DNA from: Lepidostoma basale
Taxonomy: Eukaryota > Arthropoda > Insecta > Trichoptera > Lepidostomatidae
Assembly (NCBI GenBank): GCA_022606425.2
Contig: JAHDVF020000671.1
Location: 124,001 to 188,000 of the forward strand
Direction of reading: 5' to 3'
DNA length: 64,000 nt
Both the position numbers and the translations under genes were made by a program. How positions within the stretch are numbered: the stretch's first letter is position 1; the number at the start of each line of letters is the position of its first letter. Shown one piece after another: positions 12,801-19,967 of the stretch. The notes below the pieces were generated by a model. It saw only the letters and a list, made by a program, of their open reading frames with translations, was not told the origin of the DNA and did not search any database.

Positions 12801-15002
12801 AAGCGTGCGCTTAACCCAACCAATGACAGGTCATAAGTCCTGTAAACACCTCGATCATCATATTCCGTTTCCAATTTGATTCTTCGTCTCTATTGGGATA
12901 CAATTAATGTTTAGATATATTTATAATTATTAATTTGGATAAATAAGCCTGTGATCTGCTGGATGTTTGAACAACAGGAGAAATTGTTTCAATATTAATT
13001 GTACTGTGCACACACGTAGAAAAACAAGAATTAAATATAAATCAAGAAACCGCCTGCGTAAATGCTTCGTGTTCAAATAATCAAATAGAAGCTGAATAAA
13101 TACTAAAAATTAAATTAAATTGCATTCTTGTACCCAAAATAGATTTTAAACACACATACATTAATTACATTAATACATTAATTAAATATAAGATGACAGT
13201 GAAGTGAATTATAAACTGCAAACATAAAGCAATCACATTAATCACTTATCAAATCTGTTTTTGCAATGAGGGCATGCAAATTTTTTTAAAAGACTAATAT
13301 CAAGGATTTACATCAATGATATTAGAATTTATTTTACAATCTTCAATGTGAGCAGAAAATAGCTCGTTATTATGAAGAAGGAATCTGGTTGTGTCCAGGC
13401 TTGAACCCATGTCCCCTGAATCAGAAGCCAAGCGTTCTATCCCCTAGACCACCACCCGGTAGAGCAATATCTTTGCTGTATCGTATCACCTCGGAGTTTG
13501 ACATATTTTGTGATAGTTTGGCTCATCTGAGGGAAGTACTATCTTGATTATAATTGTATGGTATATTTATTTAATTAATTTGTCATGCATCTAATGTTTC
13601 TCGCTCTTTTTATTAATCTATTATGTATTACTTATTATTGTGTATCTCTAACTTGTATCTTTAGTGTATTGGAAAAAAAATTCTGTAATGCTTTAGATAT
13701 GTTTAAAATATTATAAATAAATGAAATAAATAAATAAATGAAAGTAAAATAGCATCTAAAACAAGTGTTAGAAAAGTACTCACCGCACTTTGATGGCTTA
13801 ACGCATACTCCCTTTGTGTTCCTCAAGTAGTCGGGCTTGCAGATGCATCCAGGGGTACAGATGGGATTGCACTCCAAATCAGTCTTCCAGAATGTAGAGC
13901 AGTCTCTTAGACAGGAGTTGTTGTCACACAGTGAGTATACTTCATTAGCGCCGGTACACTTCTTTGGATCTAAAACAGTAATACGGAATAAGCGAAATTA
14001 TCCATTATTTTCCAAGACATTCCTACAACCGAGAAGCTAAAATCTTCAATTCAAAATACAATGTCGGTAAAACTCGTCAATTATGAAATAGAAGGTAACC
14101 CATCGCTTACCCGAAGCTGTTTTAGGACGCAACTACGCCATTTCATCAGCTTTGTTGATGCAATAATAATAATAATAATTTTTTGTGATGCAATCACCTC
14201 AAGGGCGCATTCAGACGTGTTTTAAATCTAAAAATCTAAATGTGAACGCTGCATCTGATTTTCGCGATCGGTTAGAAATAGTAGAACAAAGTATAAACGT
14301 TTAAATTGGGTATAAAATATGAAAAAGATGGGTTTTCAGTTTAAATCTGAAGTCTGTCGGATCATTTATGCGTCTAAGGTGTGAAGGGAGATTGTTCCAA
14401 GCTGATGGACCGGCTACCGCGCACGCTCGATCCCCGAAATTTGTACTGGAGCAACGCTTCGGCTCAACTAATCTTCCTATTGTCGAGGAGTTCGCCGAGC
14501 GAAGTGTGGATTTCCTTTTATTTAGGCTGTTCGTTATACAGAGTTCAGATATATAACTTGGTGCCATTCCATGTAGCGCTTTGAAGACTGTCCAGCAGAG
14601 TTTATACTGGATTTCTTCTGGACTTTTAAGCCAGTGAAGTTCTTTGAGATGTTGTTATATATAGGACTTTTTAAGTTTGTTTGATCGTCGTTAAATCTAC
14701 TTCTTCTTCTTCTGCTTTCTTTATGACTATGTCCTGCCATTTCTCAGAGCCTATTTTCTGAGATTTAGACATCTAATTGTCTCGTCCTCTCTAGAAAGGT
14801 AAGAGAAAGGGGGGGGGGTTATATTTTTTGTGCATCTCATTTCGATATGTTTGTTTTTCTTACCTTTTGTTGGTGCTGGTTTTTTGGTTGTGACCTTTGG
14901 CTTGACAGTCGTGACTTTAGTGTAAACTGCCTTTTTTTGAGCCAACACGTCGTTGGATGCATAGTACAGAGCCAACACAAGAAGAGGAATAATAAACCTC
15001 AT
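724..15002 (-). CDS. Gene A: secreted multi-domain TIL protease inhibitor, 7 exons in window (3' part beyond left edge)
   Basis: Seven minus-strand exons (14864-15002, 13784-13969, 9315-9497, 8589-8765, 4868-5059, 2105-2293, 724-894) join in one frame with GT-AG borders. They encode a signal peptide, a short Thr/Lys-rich linker and six TIL domains, 412 codons in total. Every internal junction is phase 1 and every TIL exon length is a multiple of three (186, 183, 177, 192, 189, 171), so exons can be duplicated or skipped without a frameshift. TIL domains are small secreted modules with five disulfides that usually block serine proteases; multi-TIL proteins also occur in mucin- or zonadhesin-like extracellular proteins. 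The last exon ends in a clean GTAAGT donor, so more exons lie to the left of the window. Introns are 0.5 to 4.3 kb and filled with retroelements and a satellite. I infer an inhibitor; the target protease cannot be read from the sequence. Confidence 0.88.
1131..2045 (-). mobile_element. RTE-1 non-LTR retrotransposon, 5'-truncated, in intron 6 of gene A
   Basis: The minus strand encodes the C-terminal part of a reverse transcriptase. It includes a YADDVV motif (1840-2028) and then the region ending WFGHMERM, GRPRKTWHDQINQIL and SILSAYPFGETA (1152-1454, 1483-1746). The frame is broken at about 1455-1480 and 1750-1840. The ORF stop overlaps the end of the element, which finishes in (TAAC)n seen from the plus strand, a (GTTA)n tail. 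Confidence 0.85.
2105..2293 (-). CDS. Gene A exon 6: TIL domain 5
   Basis: Ten cysteines from ESCNDD to VGEC, with the core QCEEICSREGACKCKPGF. The Cys5-Cys6 loop is EEI. The acceptor is GTTTCAG|AA and the donor C|GTAAGC, both phase 1. It lies 59 bp from the 5' end of an RTE-1 insertion in the next intron. Confidence 0.88.
2294..3040. other. Intronic stretch with no recognised gene
   Basis: AT-rich intron 5 sequence. An approximately 20-bp motif (AAATCCATACAAAAAA) occurs at about 2547 and 2828, and GGCTTGCC/GGCAAGCC form a short inverted pair near 2390-2420. AAGCCCGGCTT occurs at 2815 and 2965. This suggests an old degraded repeat; no ORF resembles a known protein. Confidence 0.4.
3045..3235 (+). 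mobile_element. RTE-6 3' end fragment
   Basis: The plus strand reads GQPRPEYLDQI and then a region matching the C-terminus of the RTE-6 copy at 56275-56695 (GRPRREYLEDLL, and later RMEEK-like codons). Only the last 60 or so codons remain. Confidence 0.55.
3240..3845 (+). mobile_element. RTE-2 non-LTR retrotransposon 3' end with (GAA)n tail
   Basis: Translation with frameshifts gives KLKLQVFTSSVKSVLLYGCE, FINRRLRSIF, SNAVFWTMAGEKPIREQVA and EVKAAGLTWDDVKHQACDR, matching minus-strand copies at 5294-5637 and 21465-22015. It is interrupted by stops and a deletion at about 3585. It ends in GAAGAAGAAGAAG at 3831-3848. Confidence 0.75.
4080..4790 (+). mobile_element. RTE-3 fragment split by a JK-1 insertion
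   Basis: Positions 4130-4286 encode KTLRDRVRDTRIRVICEVED and on to HVQTWTPPDFP. The same element resumes at 4663 (HNQPHGTRPRGRPPKRWKDS). The copy at 39435-39706 shows the uninterrupted order, so the 4287-4662 segment is a later insertion. Confidence 0.75.
4287..4662 (+). mobile_element. JK-1 (Jockey-like) 3' end nested in RTE-3
   Basis: Encodes a decayed version of the JK-1 C-terminus (RRTNLPLVMPVGRAIRMLN) plus the 3'UTR ending in AAATAAATAAATAAAT. It is more diverged than the JK-1 copies at 33800, 36430 and 43200, hence older. Confidence 0.7.
4868..5059 (-). CDS. Gene A exon 5: divergent TIL domain 4
   Basis: Ten cysteines, but the C-terminal part is unusual. After CVPSCRC comes NDGLCRDPDLNCVDKVPY: the position of the normal last cysteine (six after the Cys of the CV motif) is Tyr, and an extra Cys sits in GLC. 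The Cys5-Cys6 loop is long (IPEPWLRT). The acceptor is TTTTTTCAG|CT and the donor G|GTAACA, both phase 1. The even cysteine count suggests a rearranged disulfide rather than decay. Confidence 0.83.
5183..6260 (-). mobile_element. Degraded DNA transposon with GTTTACACG terminal repeats
   Basis: Both ends carry AAGGCC followed (at the left after a 13-bp tandem array, unit ATAAATCGTAACG, 5190-5245) by TGTTTACACGTT; the right end reads AACGTGTAAACGGGCCTT. The minus strand near 5850-6150 translates with frameshifts to TLQSTGRRDAAQILKQ and MTPEEALAFFVDKKITKDQY, an ORF style seen in insect DNA-transposon proteins of uncertain family. An RTE-2 copy is inserted at 5294-5637. Confidence 0.5.
5294..5637 (-). 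mobile_element. RTE-2 insertion with 10-bp TSD
   Basis: The minus-strand ORF contains NAVLWTMAGERPIREQVARR, WIGHTLRRNPACIAQGALDW and KRKRGRPRDTWRRILQDEVK. The tail is (GAA)n. ACGATTTCTT is present on both sides (5284-5293 and 5638-5647), a target-site duplication that defines the ends of the insertion. Confidence 0.85.
6265..6420 (-). mobile_element. JK-1 3' end fragment
   Basis: The reverse complement reads from the SESxF codons through ACTCTTGACTTCGGAGAGTA and the conserved 3'UTR (AATGCGTTCCTGG-like, then ACCTGTTCTCAATAGAAG). It matches 34480-34640 and 43610-43760. Confidence 0.65.
6430..7010 (+). mobile_element. L2/CR1-like non-LTR retrotransposon C-terminus
   Basis: Frameshifted plus-strand reading gives DYCNGIYANIP, NAAARLIRGVPKSCHITQHL, KELHWLKCPERIQHKLCWTV, YKALHGMALVYISELC, AKSSAIGKLTVPKRC and FAVAGPSAWNSLPAHL. 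This is the standard 3'-terminal region of L2/CR1-type reverse transcriptases. Related minus-strand copies lie at 8130-8554 and 14165-14690. Confidence 0.75.
7020..7370 (-). mobile_element. JK-1-like fragment
   Basis: The minus ORF (7060-7338) includes LGMLGTNSLHIRRDGCTLTH and RYLRQRQHRLFYL preceded by a variant Y-V-P-D-G. It ends in a (TTA)n stretch at 7095-7107. Confidence 0.7.
7440..7975 (+). mobile_element. RTE-3 3' end with (GAA)n tail
   Basis: Translation gives FKYLGVEICS-like codons, then KTSEMKVLRSITGKTLRDRV, CEIEDIVQWSRSRRR and PPGRPPKRWRDSW. The tail is GAAGAAGAAGAA at 7961-7972. Upstream codons are frameshifted. Confidence 0.75.
8039..8078 (+). ncRNA. Hammerhead-ribozyme motif (Penelope-like pLTR remnant)
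   Basis: Core CTGAAGA (8043-8049), stem II GGGA/TCCC with loop AGTGTG, GAA (8065-8067), self-complementary stem III ACATGT (8068-8073), cleavage base T8074 and stem I TACA/TGTG. This is a minimal type I hammerhead of the kind described in Penelope-like elements; the palindromic stem III implies that two copies pair. Activity is untested. Confidence 0.65.
8130..8554 (-). mobile_element. L2/CR1-like 3' end
   Basis: The minus ORF (8189-8554) contains IKIRERVKYKLCLTVFKARH, APAYISDLCV, FYDRAFSVAGPLAWNSLHVS and FKKHLKTALL. The 3'UTR carries TTATTATTA near 8124, close to the element's end. The ORF is intact over 121 codons, so the copy is fairly young. Confidence 0.75.
8589..8765 (-). CDS. Gene A exon 4: TIL domain 3
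   Basis: Ten cysteines from VCGEN to IREC. The Cys5-Cys6 loop is proline-rich (PAPPP), unlike the other domains, and is followed by CRPACKCKLNYKR. The acceptor is ATTTCAG|TA and the donor C|GTAAGT, both phase 1. The proline-rich loop may reflect a different or lost specificity (inference). Confidence 0.88.
8826..9290 (+). mobile_element. Non-LTR (CR1/Jockey-type) C-terminal fragment with a flanking hairpin
   Basis: Positions 8827-8842 and 8908-8924 are inverted (ATTATTATTCGGACG and CGTCCGAATAATAAT). Then 8930-9230 encodes, with stops, NARTKTGQSRILNNGLKLYN, ELPKDTRNL and YKKYLEQY, the loose end of a reverse-transcriptase ORF. It ends in AATAAATAAATTCAATT just before the donor of gene A exon 3. 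Confidence 0.6.
9315..9497 (-). CDS. Gene A exon 3: TIL domain 2
   Basis: Ten cysteines from DTNVC to EPSSC, with the core TCNSLPCKMACVCKPGFYK and the typical G-E-C-V end. The Cys5-Cys6 loop is NSLP. The acceptor is GTCCTAG|AT and the donor G|GTAAGT, both phase 1. It lies 549 bp from exon 4, the shortest intron of the gene. Confidence 0.89.
9820..11403. repeat. 14-bp satellite with 171-bp higher-order repeat, in intron 2 of gene A
   Basis: The basic unit is TAATAACCGCTAAC with many single-base variants. Between about 10100 and 10945 the variants themselves recur in order: the landmark GCTAACTAAAAACCACTCAC falls near 10261, 10432, 10603 and 10774, exactly 171 bp apart. The flanks are degenerate. 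No open frame and no spacer-like unique sequence. Confidence 0.9.
11420..11740 (+). mobile_element. RTE-type 3' end fragment (separate family)
   Basis: Frameshifted plus translation includes DNLEKLIIMGKVEG, RPQGRPSNHWSNQIRVLTG and AAWRLTGDRSAWRAMV. This is the GRP-x-W-x-x-Q-I end of an RTE-like ORF, different from RTE-1 to RTE-6. It directly abuts a family-A repeat. Confidence 0.6.
12138..12724 (+). mobile_element. Non-LTR 3' end with (AAAT)n tail, itself carrying an RTE-1 insertion
   Basis: Flanking the RTE-1 piece, the reading frame gives LFNKLPNEVRE joined to MPVLLRSFV-like codons, the usual fN-x-LP-x-E end of Jockey/CR1-type ORFs. The 3'UTR has tandem GTACCGATGTTTAAGG units and ends AAATAAATAAATAAATAAA. 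Confidence 0.6.
12234..12410 (+). mobile_element. RTE-1 181-bp remnant with 10-bp TSD
   Basis: Only the last 55 codons and the (GTTA)n tail are present. AAGTAAGAGA occurs on both sides (12224-12233 and 12411-12420). Removing the insert restores the fNKLPNE reading frame of the host element. Confidence 0.88.
12910..13380. other. AT-rich intronic stretch without recognised features
   Basis: Intron 2 of gene A. Repeated ATTAATTACATTAATACATT tracts near 13160 and general AT-richness; no protein or RNA recognised. Confidence 0.3.
13387..13458 (-). repeat. tRNA-like sequence, probable SINE head
   Basis: The reverse complement has an A-box-like TGGTCTAGGGGA, an anticodon-like loop CTTCTGA and a B-box-like GGTTCAAGCC, about the right distance apart for a tRNA. 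The acceptor-stem ends pair only partly and the anticodon stem is weak, so a tRNA-derived SINE or decayed tRNA is more likely than a working tRNA gene. Confidence 0.45.
13784..13969 (-). CDS. Gene A exon 2: TIL domain 1
   Basis: Ten cysteines in the TIL pattern, starting DPKKC and ending KPSKC. The core ECNPICTPGCICKPDYLR has the hallmark C-x3-C-x3-C-x-C spacing. The loop between Cys5 and Cys6 is short (NPI), which is where TIL inhibitors normally carry the reactive site. The acceptor is TTTTAG|AT and the donor G|GTGAGT, both phase 1. Confidence 0.88.
14085..14165 (+). repeat. Short hairpin repeat (GGACGC motif), single copy
   Basis: GGTAACCC, then CGAAGCTG and CATCAGCTTTG forming a stem around a loop containing TTTAGGACGCAACTACGCC. 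Matches the outer ends of the inverted repeat at 39707-42059 and the piece at 45215-45345. Confidence 0.55.
14165..14690 (-). mobile_element. L2/CR1-like 3' end with (ATT)n tail
   Basis: The minus ORF 14301-14567 reads APSYISELCITNSLNKRKST, RSANSSTIGRLVEPKRC, FGDRACAVAGPSAWNNLPSH and FKLKTHLF. Preceding codons (ELHWLKSPEEIQYKLCWTVF) lie in another frame up to about 14660. The tail is at 14166-14181. Confidence 0.75.
14864..15002 (-). CDS. Gene A exon 1: signal peptide and Lys/Thr-rich linker
   Basis: The ORF starts MRFIIPLLVLALYYASND, followed by VLAQ, a textbook signal peptide with probable cleavage after residue 21 or 22 (VLA). A mature N-terminus with repeated KVTT/KPKVTTKKP units follows. 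The donor is G|GTAAGA, leaving phase 1. Just upstream of the ATG, TTACTTCCACAG is a good acceptor at about 15012, suggesting that the true 5'UTR begins in a further upstream exon. The start is chosen because the in-frame ATG nine codons upstream would lie in the intron-like polypyrimidine region. Confidence 0.87.
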
Positions 15003-15057
15003 GGTGACAAGCTGTGGAAGTAACAAAAAGAGGTTGCTGGTTAAATTTTAATTAATA

Positions 15058-17082
15058 CGAGGGCGGTTTGATAATTCAGTCACTTTTTTAATTTCCCGCG
15101 CAGTAACTTTAAATGTAACACTGCTTTCGTCAACTACCATCTATGAATAGACTAACTAACTAACTAACTAACTAACGAAAGGGTAGGCAGAAAGAATGGA
15201 CTGTCACACTTTTACTGATGCGGCACTCCATCCTTCTCTTTTCGCCCCGCGGGAGACGCGGTGTGATGGGTTGCGAACCTCATCTCCACCAATAGGCATC
15301 TCCCGCGCACACTTCGATCGTCCAACACCCACAAAATAAATCTAAGACAAATAATATAAAGTGCAATGATATAAAATAAAATAAAAAAATAAAAATAATT
15401 TAACACAAAATGTTATTTTTAGATGGTGCACATATTGCCTATTTAATTTATGTTCCACGAATCCACCGTTTATTTAATTTAGCACATAATGTAATAACAC
15501 AATGTTTGTTTTTTTCGATGTTGCACATGTTGACATGGACGATCCGGACGTTTGTGTTTATTTAATTTATGTTACACGTATCCACCGTTTTTTAAATTAG
15601 CTGTAATTAGGCACTTAACAAGCAAGAACTTAAAAATAATATTGAATAAATTATTCAAATTGTCATTGGAACAAACGAAAAATTTATTTTTACACCTGTC
15701 AAAATTCTTTATAAAAACGATAAAACTAATATAATTTTAACAGCAAAACAGTACAAACATATTACGTGTCACAATTAACTATTATTAAGTGCGGCAACAA
15801 TCAAATTGACCAAAACAATTCACTTTTACACGAAATATCTCCAAATTTACAGGAGAACCACATGAACCAAACCAAATCTTCAAAATCATAATTTTATGAA
15901 TGAATAGACTACTGTACAATTTTGAGAAGGCTGCGCCATTTTGTTCGTATTTGACAGCCATTGAAAGCAAACAACCTCGTGAATTGTAAAAAGTAAATTT
16001 TCTGTGTCGTTTAAGAATTATTTTTTGCGAAAAAAAAACATCACCGAAACCAAAAAAAGGCTTGATAAAACTATGTGTACTCTGCACCATCAATTTCAAT
16101 GGTTAAGAAGTAGCTTACTGAGTTCCGTTGTGGTCGTACCAGACGTCGAACGTTCAGGTCGCCCAAAAGAGGTCATCACGCCAGAAATCGTCAATAAAAT
16201 CCATGAAATGGTATTGGACGATCGAATAATGAAAGTGCGTGAGATGGCTGAGGCTGTAGACATCTCAACTGAGTGGATACATCACATTTTACATGAATAT
16301 TTGGACATGAAAAAGCTATCCGCGCGATGGCTGCCGCGATTGCTCACACTCAACCATATGCGCAACCATGTGACCACTTCAAAGGAGTGTTTGGCAATGT
16401 TCGCACGCAATCGGAACGAGTTTTTTGCGCCGATTCATTATCGTAGACGAAACATGGATCCATTATACTACACCATAGACTAAGGAAAATTCAAAACAGT
16501 GGGTTTCTCCGGGTGAACGTGCACCAAAGAAGGCCAATGTGGGTCTGTCGGCCAACAAGGTCTTAGTCACAGTTTTTTGGGATGCACGCGGTGTCATTCC
16601 CATCGATTACCCTGACAAGGGTAAAACGATCACCGGCGAATATTATTCAGAGCTTTTGGACATATTCGATGTTGATTTGAAGCAGAAACGACCGCATTTG
16701 ACGAAGAAAAAATTGCTGTTCCATCAAGACGGGTGTACACGTGTGCATTTGCCATGGCAAAAATCTATAAATTGGGCTACCCACTGCTACCCCATCCGGC
16801 ATATTCTCTAGATTTAGCCCCCTGTGACTATTTCTTGTTTTCAAACCTGAAGAAATGTCTGGGCGGTAAGAGATTTGGGTCGAATGAAGAGGTCATCACT
16901 GAAACAAACGCCTATTTTGAGGGCCTTGAGAAAACCTATTTTTTGGAAAGAATAAAAATATTGGGAAAACGCTGGACAAAATGTATCGAGCTTAAAGGAG
17001 ACTATGTTGAGAAATAAAACGCTTTTTTGCTGAAAAATATACGTTTTATGCAAAAAGTCACTGACTTATCAAACCGCCCTCG
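15058..17082 (+). mobile_element. mariner element with intact TIRs and broken transposase, carrying a nested insertion
   Basis: The TIRs CGAGGGCGGTTTGATAA (15058-15074) and its complement (17066-17082) bound the element, with TA at 15056-15057. The transposase reading (about 15960-17017) includes a GRPKEVITPEIVNKIHEMV helix-turn-helix region, VSPGERAPKKANVGLSANK, LLFHQDGCTRVH and HPAYSLDLAPCDYFLFSNL, matching the D,D34D family. At least three frameshifts or stops inactivate it (near 16100, 16480 and 16740). A 745-bp chimeric element interrupts the 5' part. Confidence 0.85.
15155..15899 (-). mobile_element. Chimeric non-autonomous element with RTE-1 3' tail, 12-bp TSD
   Basis: Flanked by ATGAATAGACTA (15143-15154 and 15900-15911). 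On the minus strand the 5' two-thirds are unique AT-rich DNA. Next comes an antisense-like copy of the RTE-1 end (CACCGCGTCTCCCGCGGGGC), then a sense copy of the RTE-1 end (GTGTGACAGTCCATTCTTTC) and a (TTAG)n tail. A second copy lies at 62870-63838. No ORF; it presumably uses RTE-1 enzyme through the shared 3' end. Confidence 0.75.
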
Positions 17083-17119
17083 GGTGAATGAAAACGTCTG
17101 TCTTCTAGGAGTTTTATTA

Positions 17120-17240
17120 TACACTTAGGATATTGAAATACTTTGTTTAATCCACTATTTATTTTAAAATATTAAATAACACGACATGTTTCGGAGGATA
17201 CCTCCATCTTCAGGTGATAAAATATAATAAAAACTAAACA
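17120..17240 (-). mobile_element. Penelope-like pLTR fragment (family PLE-A)
   Basis: The reverse complement of 17140-17235 matches 51465-51560 and 49118-49184: hammerhead motif, then GTGTTTTTAATATTT and GTGGATTAA. Partial copy without coding sequence. Confidence 0.65.
17179..17218 (-). ncRNA. Hammerhead-ribozyme motif, PLE-A
   Basis: On the minus strand: stem I CAC/GTG, CTGAAGA, stem II GGAGG/CCTCC with loop TAT, GAA, stem III palindrome ACATGT, cleavage base C. All conserved core positions of a type I hammerhead are present. Confidence 0.72.
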
Positions 17241-17249
17241 AAGAAATAA

Positions 17250-19445
17250 TAATGAAATAAAACGATGTTTTTTAACTACTTCCACTTTTGTCTTTATTTC
17301 GACGGCGCACTATGGGGCGAACAGCTCATTTTCATCCTAAAATTCGATAACTTCGAAACCAATAAGAATATTGACACACAATTTGAAAGAAATAATAGTA
17401 AATTAATACAAATTTATTATCTATTAAAACATTTCTATAATTTTATTCGTAGTATGAATTATAGGTCAGCAAAAATACACTTTTTATACGAAAAAAAAAT
17501 GTATCTTATGTAAGAAAAACACATGGATTAGGGTTTATAAATACGTTATAATACATTTAAAAACTGTAATTTATAAAAAAACATTACATTATAAAAAAAT
17601 ATGTCACTTTCATGAGTGTATTTTTTAACAAAGATGTTTTCATCTCACTGTTTCATTGTTCAACTTAATTTTTATAATTCTGTATTTAAAAGTGCTTTAG
17701 CCTCGTCTTCTAATTCCATTACTTTGCGTGATGTAGACATACTGTTGCTAGAAATATATGGATCTGAACTGTACAATAGAGTGTGAAAAACGTCTTCATT
17801 TGTTGATGACCGTGAACATTTTCTTGCGTGGTGGAGGCGATAATACTTCTAATCCTTGTTTCTTGCTTCTTGAGCATCTTCTGGAAGCTGTCCCAATGGT
17901 AGTAAAGAGTGATGTTTTATAATATTTTCTCCGTGTATTAGGACCTTATGTACAGAAACAGGCATAAAGTATCATTCGTACTCTTGTACAAAATATTCGG
18001 CCGTTGTTTTTGCATAGCTTCCGAATTTTTGTGCGTTTATAGGTTTTCCACTTGCCATAGTTTGTAAAATGATGTAAAATCTCTTGATAAGTTCCTCTTT
18101 TACTCCAGTTATAATATATTTGCACAACATGTGTAATTAGAAAAAAAAAACTCCTTGCAGTATTCCCGTCGTTGGAATTACCACTTCTTGGCGAGGTTTG
18201 TCAATAATTATTTAATATTATTATTTTAATGAATAATGAATGTCGCTTTGACGCAGGTAAATCGCGTTTCTGTTAGATTAAAATAATTATTCAAAAAAGT
18301 TTCTGCCATTGAAATATGTTTTCCGTGATCCACAAAAGCCATGCAAAGGTCGTGGTCGTTAATCTTTAGTATCGACATTTTTTTTTAAGTTTCAATCAAA
18401 AAATTTAAATATGTTTTACGTTAGTACTTCGTATAAACGAAAAGTGTTTATATGTATATCAGAAACTGAATTTATAAATACGTTTTCAAAGTTAAACTAC
18501 AAAATACGACGGGTGCAAAATGCGTGCGGGGAAATGGAATGTATAAAAAACAAAAAAATATTTTTAAGAATATCGGAGGGAAAAATATATTGTTCTAAAT
18601 TTCTATTTACTATTGTAGTCGTTGGTTATTGATAGATAAATTGTTAATCGTGATCTCACAATAATAAAAACAATTCCAACAATGCAAGATAATATTTAAG
18701 TTGACACATATTAAGACTTCAAGACCGCAGATCAAAATAACCACAAAATAAAATTATAATAATAATGATTATCGGTATAATAATACTTGAAAAAAATATT
18801 TTACTGGTGGAAAATAAGCTAGTTAATAATGTAAAACCATACTTAAATTTATTTGTAAATTTTAAATAATAAAAAATATACATATTGCATCCATACATTT
18901 TTCGGGTAAAGTTTATTTTTCTAGAAAATTATTTTTTTCTCAAATTGGCGCAAGTAGGCGCACGTTTTTATTTCTTAAACAAAACTTATTATTTATAATA
19001 AAAATCATAATATCCAACTTTCGGCAAAATTCGCTAGTAACGAAGAATTTCGTTAAGGGTGATTTTTAAAAATATTTTTAGTTGTGTGTTTCAAAATTTA
19101 TAATAAAAAGTTCGTAAGCTGTATTAGAAAAAAAATACGCTTTAGGATAGAAAAAACTAGTACTTAGTGCAAACAAAACAAAATTAAAAATTATTTCCCA
19201 TGAAAATGCTTTATACGAGGATTTAAAATTTCACAATTACTTAACAAACGATTATTCGAAAACATCCAACTTTAAAGTGCCGTAAAAAAAACATACAGAT
19301 TTAGCATTATGAATCAATAATTATTTTAATTCTACCATATACTCGTATTTGATAAAATTGAATTTTAGGACGATTTAGGTCCGGCCGCCCGATAGTGCGG
19401 CGACCGGTTTCGCCACGCTCGCTGGCATCGACAGACTGGTCTCCT
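17250..19445 (-). mobile_element. PLE-B pLTR copy split by a DNA transposon
   Basis: 17262-17303 and 19401-19440 are two halves of the sequence that is continuous at 37835-37925: hammerhead-like CTGTCGA...GAAACCGGTCG, then AAATAAAGACAAAAGTGG and AGTAGTTAAAAAACATCG. The cut lies four bases after the predicted cleavage position. Confidence 0.7.
17304..19400 (-). mobile_element. 2.1-kb DNA transposon of unassigned superfamily, 15-bp TIR, 4-bp TSD
   Basis: The ends are GCGCACTATGGGGCG and (other strand) CCGCACTATCGGGCG, matching at 13 of 15 positions. CGAC flanks both ends. Minus-strand reading at 17690-18060 gives KPINAQKFGSYAKTTAEYFV, MPVSVHKVLIHGENIIKHHS, LPLGQLPEDAQEARNKDYLF and SSDPYISS, a conserved-looking protein end of a type I have met in insect transposon ORFs but cannot name. 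Near 18250-18390 MSILKINDHDLCMAFVDHGK may be an earlier part. The interior is strongly AT-rich and the ORF is broken. Confidence 0.65.
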
Positions 19446-19447
19446 CA

Positions 19448-19690
19448 TCATCTGTACATATAATTTTTAAACCATTCTTTTCATGTGTTCAAACCATCTT
19501 AATGATCCTTTCATTATTTTGTTCATGACACCATCATTCGCACCGCATTCACTTCTTATATTTTCATTCGACACTCTATCATACACAGAGTATCCACACA
19601 TTCGTCTAAGAGATCTCATTTTTACTGCATTTATTCTTTTCATCCTTCTTTTGCCAGTTCCATATTTAATATTAATTCAAATCGTTGGTA
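19448..19690 (-). mobile_element. RTE-1 internal fragment
   Basis: The reverse complement matches RTE-1 codons from the MRSLRRMCGYSVYDRV region to FKWFEHMKRMV-like codons. No tail; both ends truncated. Confidence 0.65.
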
Positions 19691-19967
19691 TTAGTCTTAA
19701 GAAATATATATGGGGAATAGATTATAAATAATTTTTCACTTACTAGAATAGAGTCTGCTTGCAATGGAGAACGTCTTCCTCTATCGGATGTAGAAAAAGA
19801 AATATCACACGAGCTCGCCAAAGCTTGTATTTATTGGAATATAATGAATGACGTCATTAAATTTATATGTATTTATTGATTTTATTTGCAGAAGCCTTGG
19901 ATTTTTTAACCCTTTGGTTGCCGAATTCGATATATCGGCTTTTGTTACAGCGAGAAGTGCAAAATTC

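Larger units (their letters stand above)
11745..12905. repeat. Family-A foldback copy 2, split by a nested non-LTR insertion
   Basis: Inverted arms lie at 11745-11846 and 11852-11945, followed by the single-copy part (12000-12137, resuming 12725-12880) and the inner arm remnant at 12883-12905. The 12138-12724 segment is foreign when compared with copy 1 (485-510). Confidence 0.75.

Noticed and set aside
13387..13458. Functional tRNA gene
   Set aside because: A- and B-box-like motifs exist, but the acceptor and anticodon stems pair poorly; kept only as a tRNA-like repeat.
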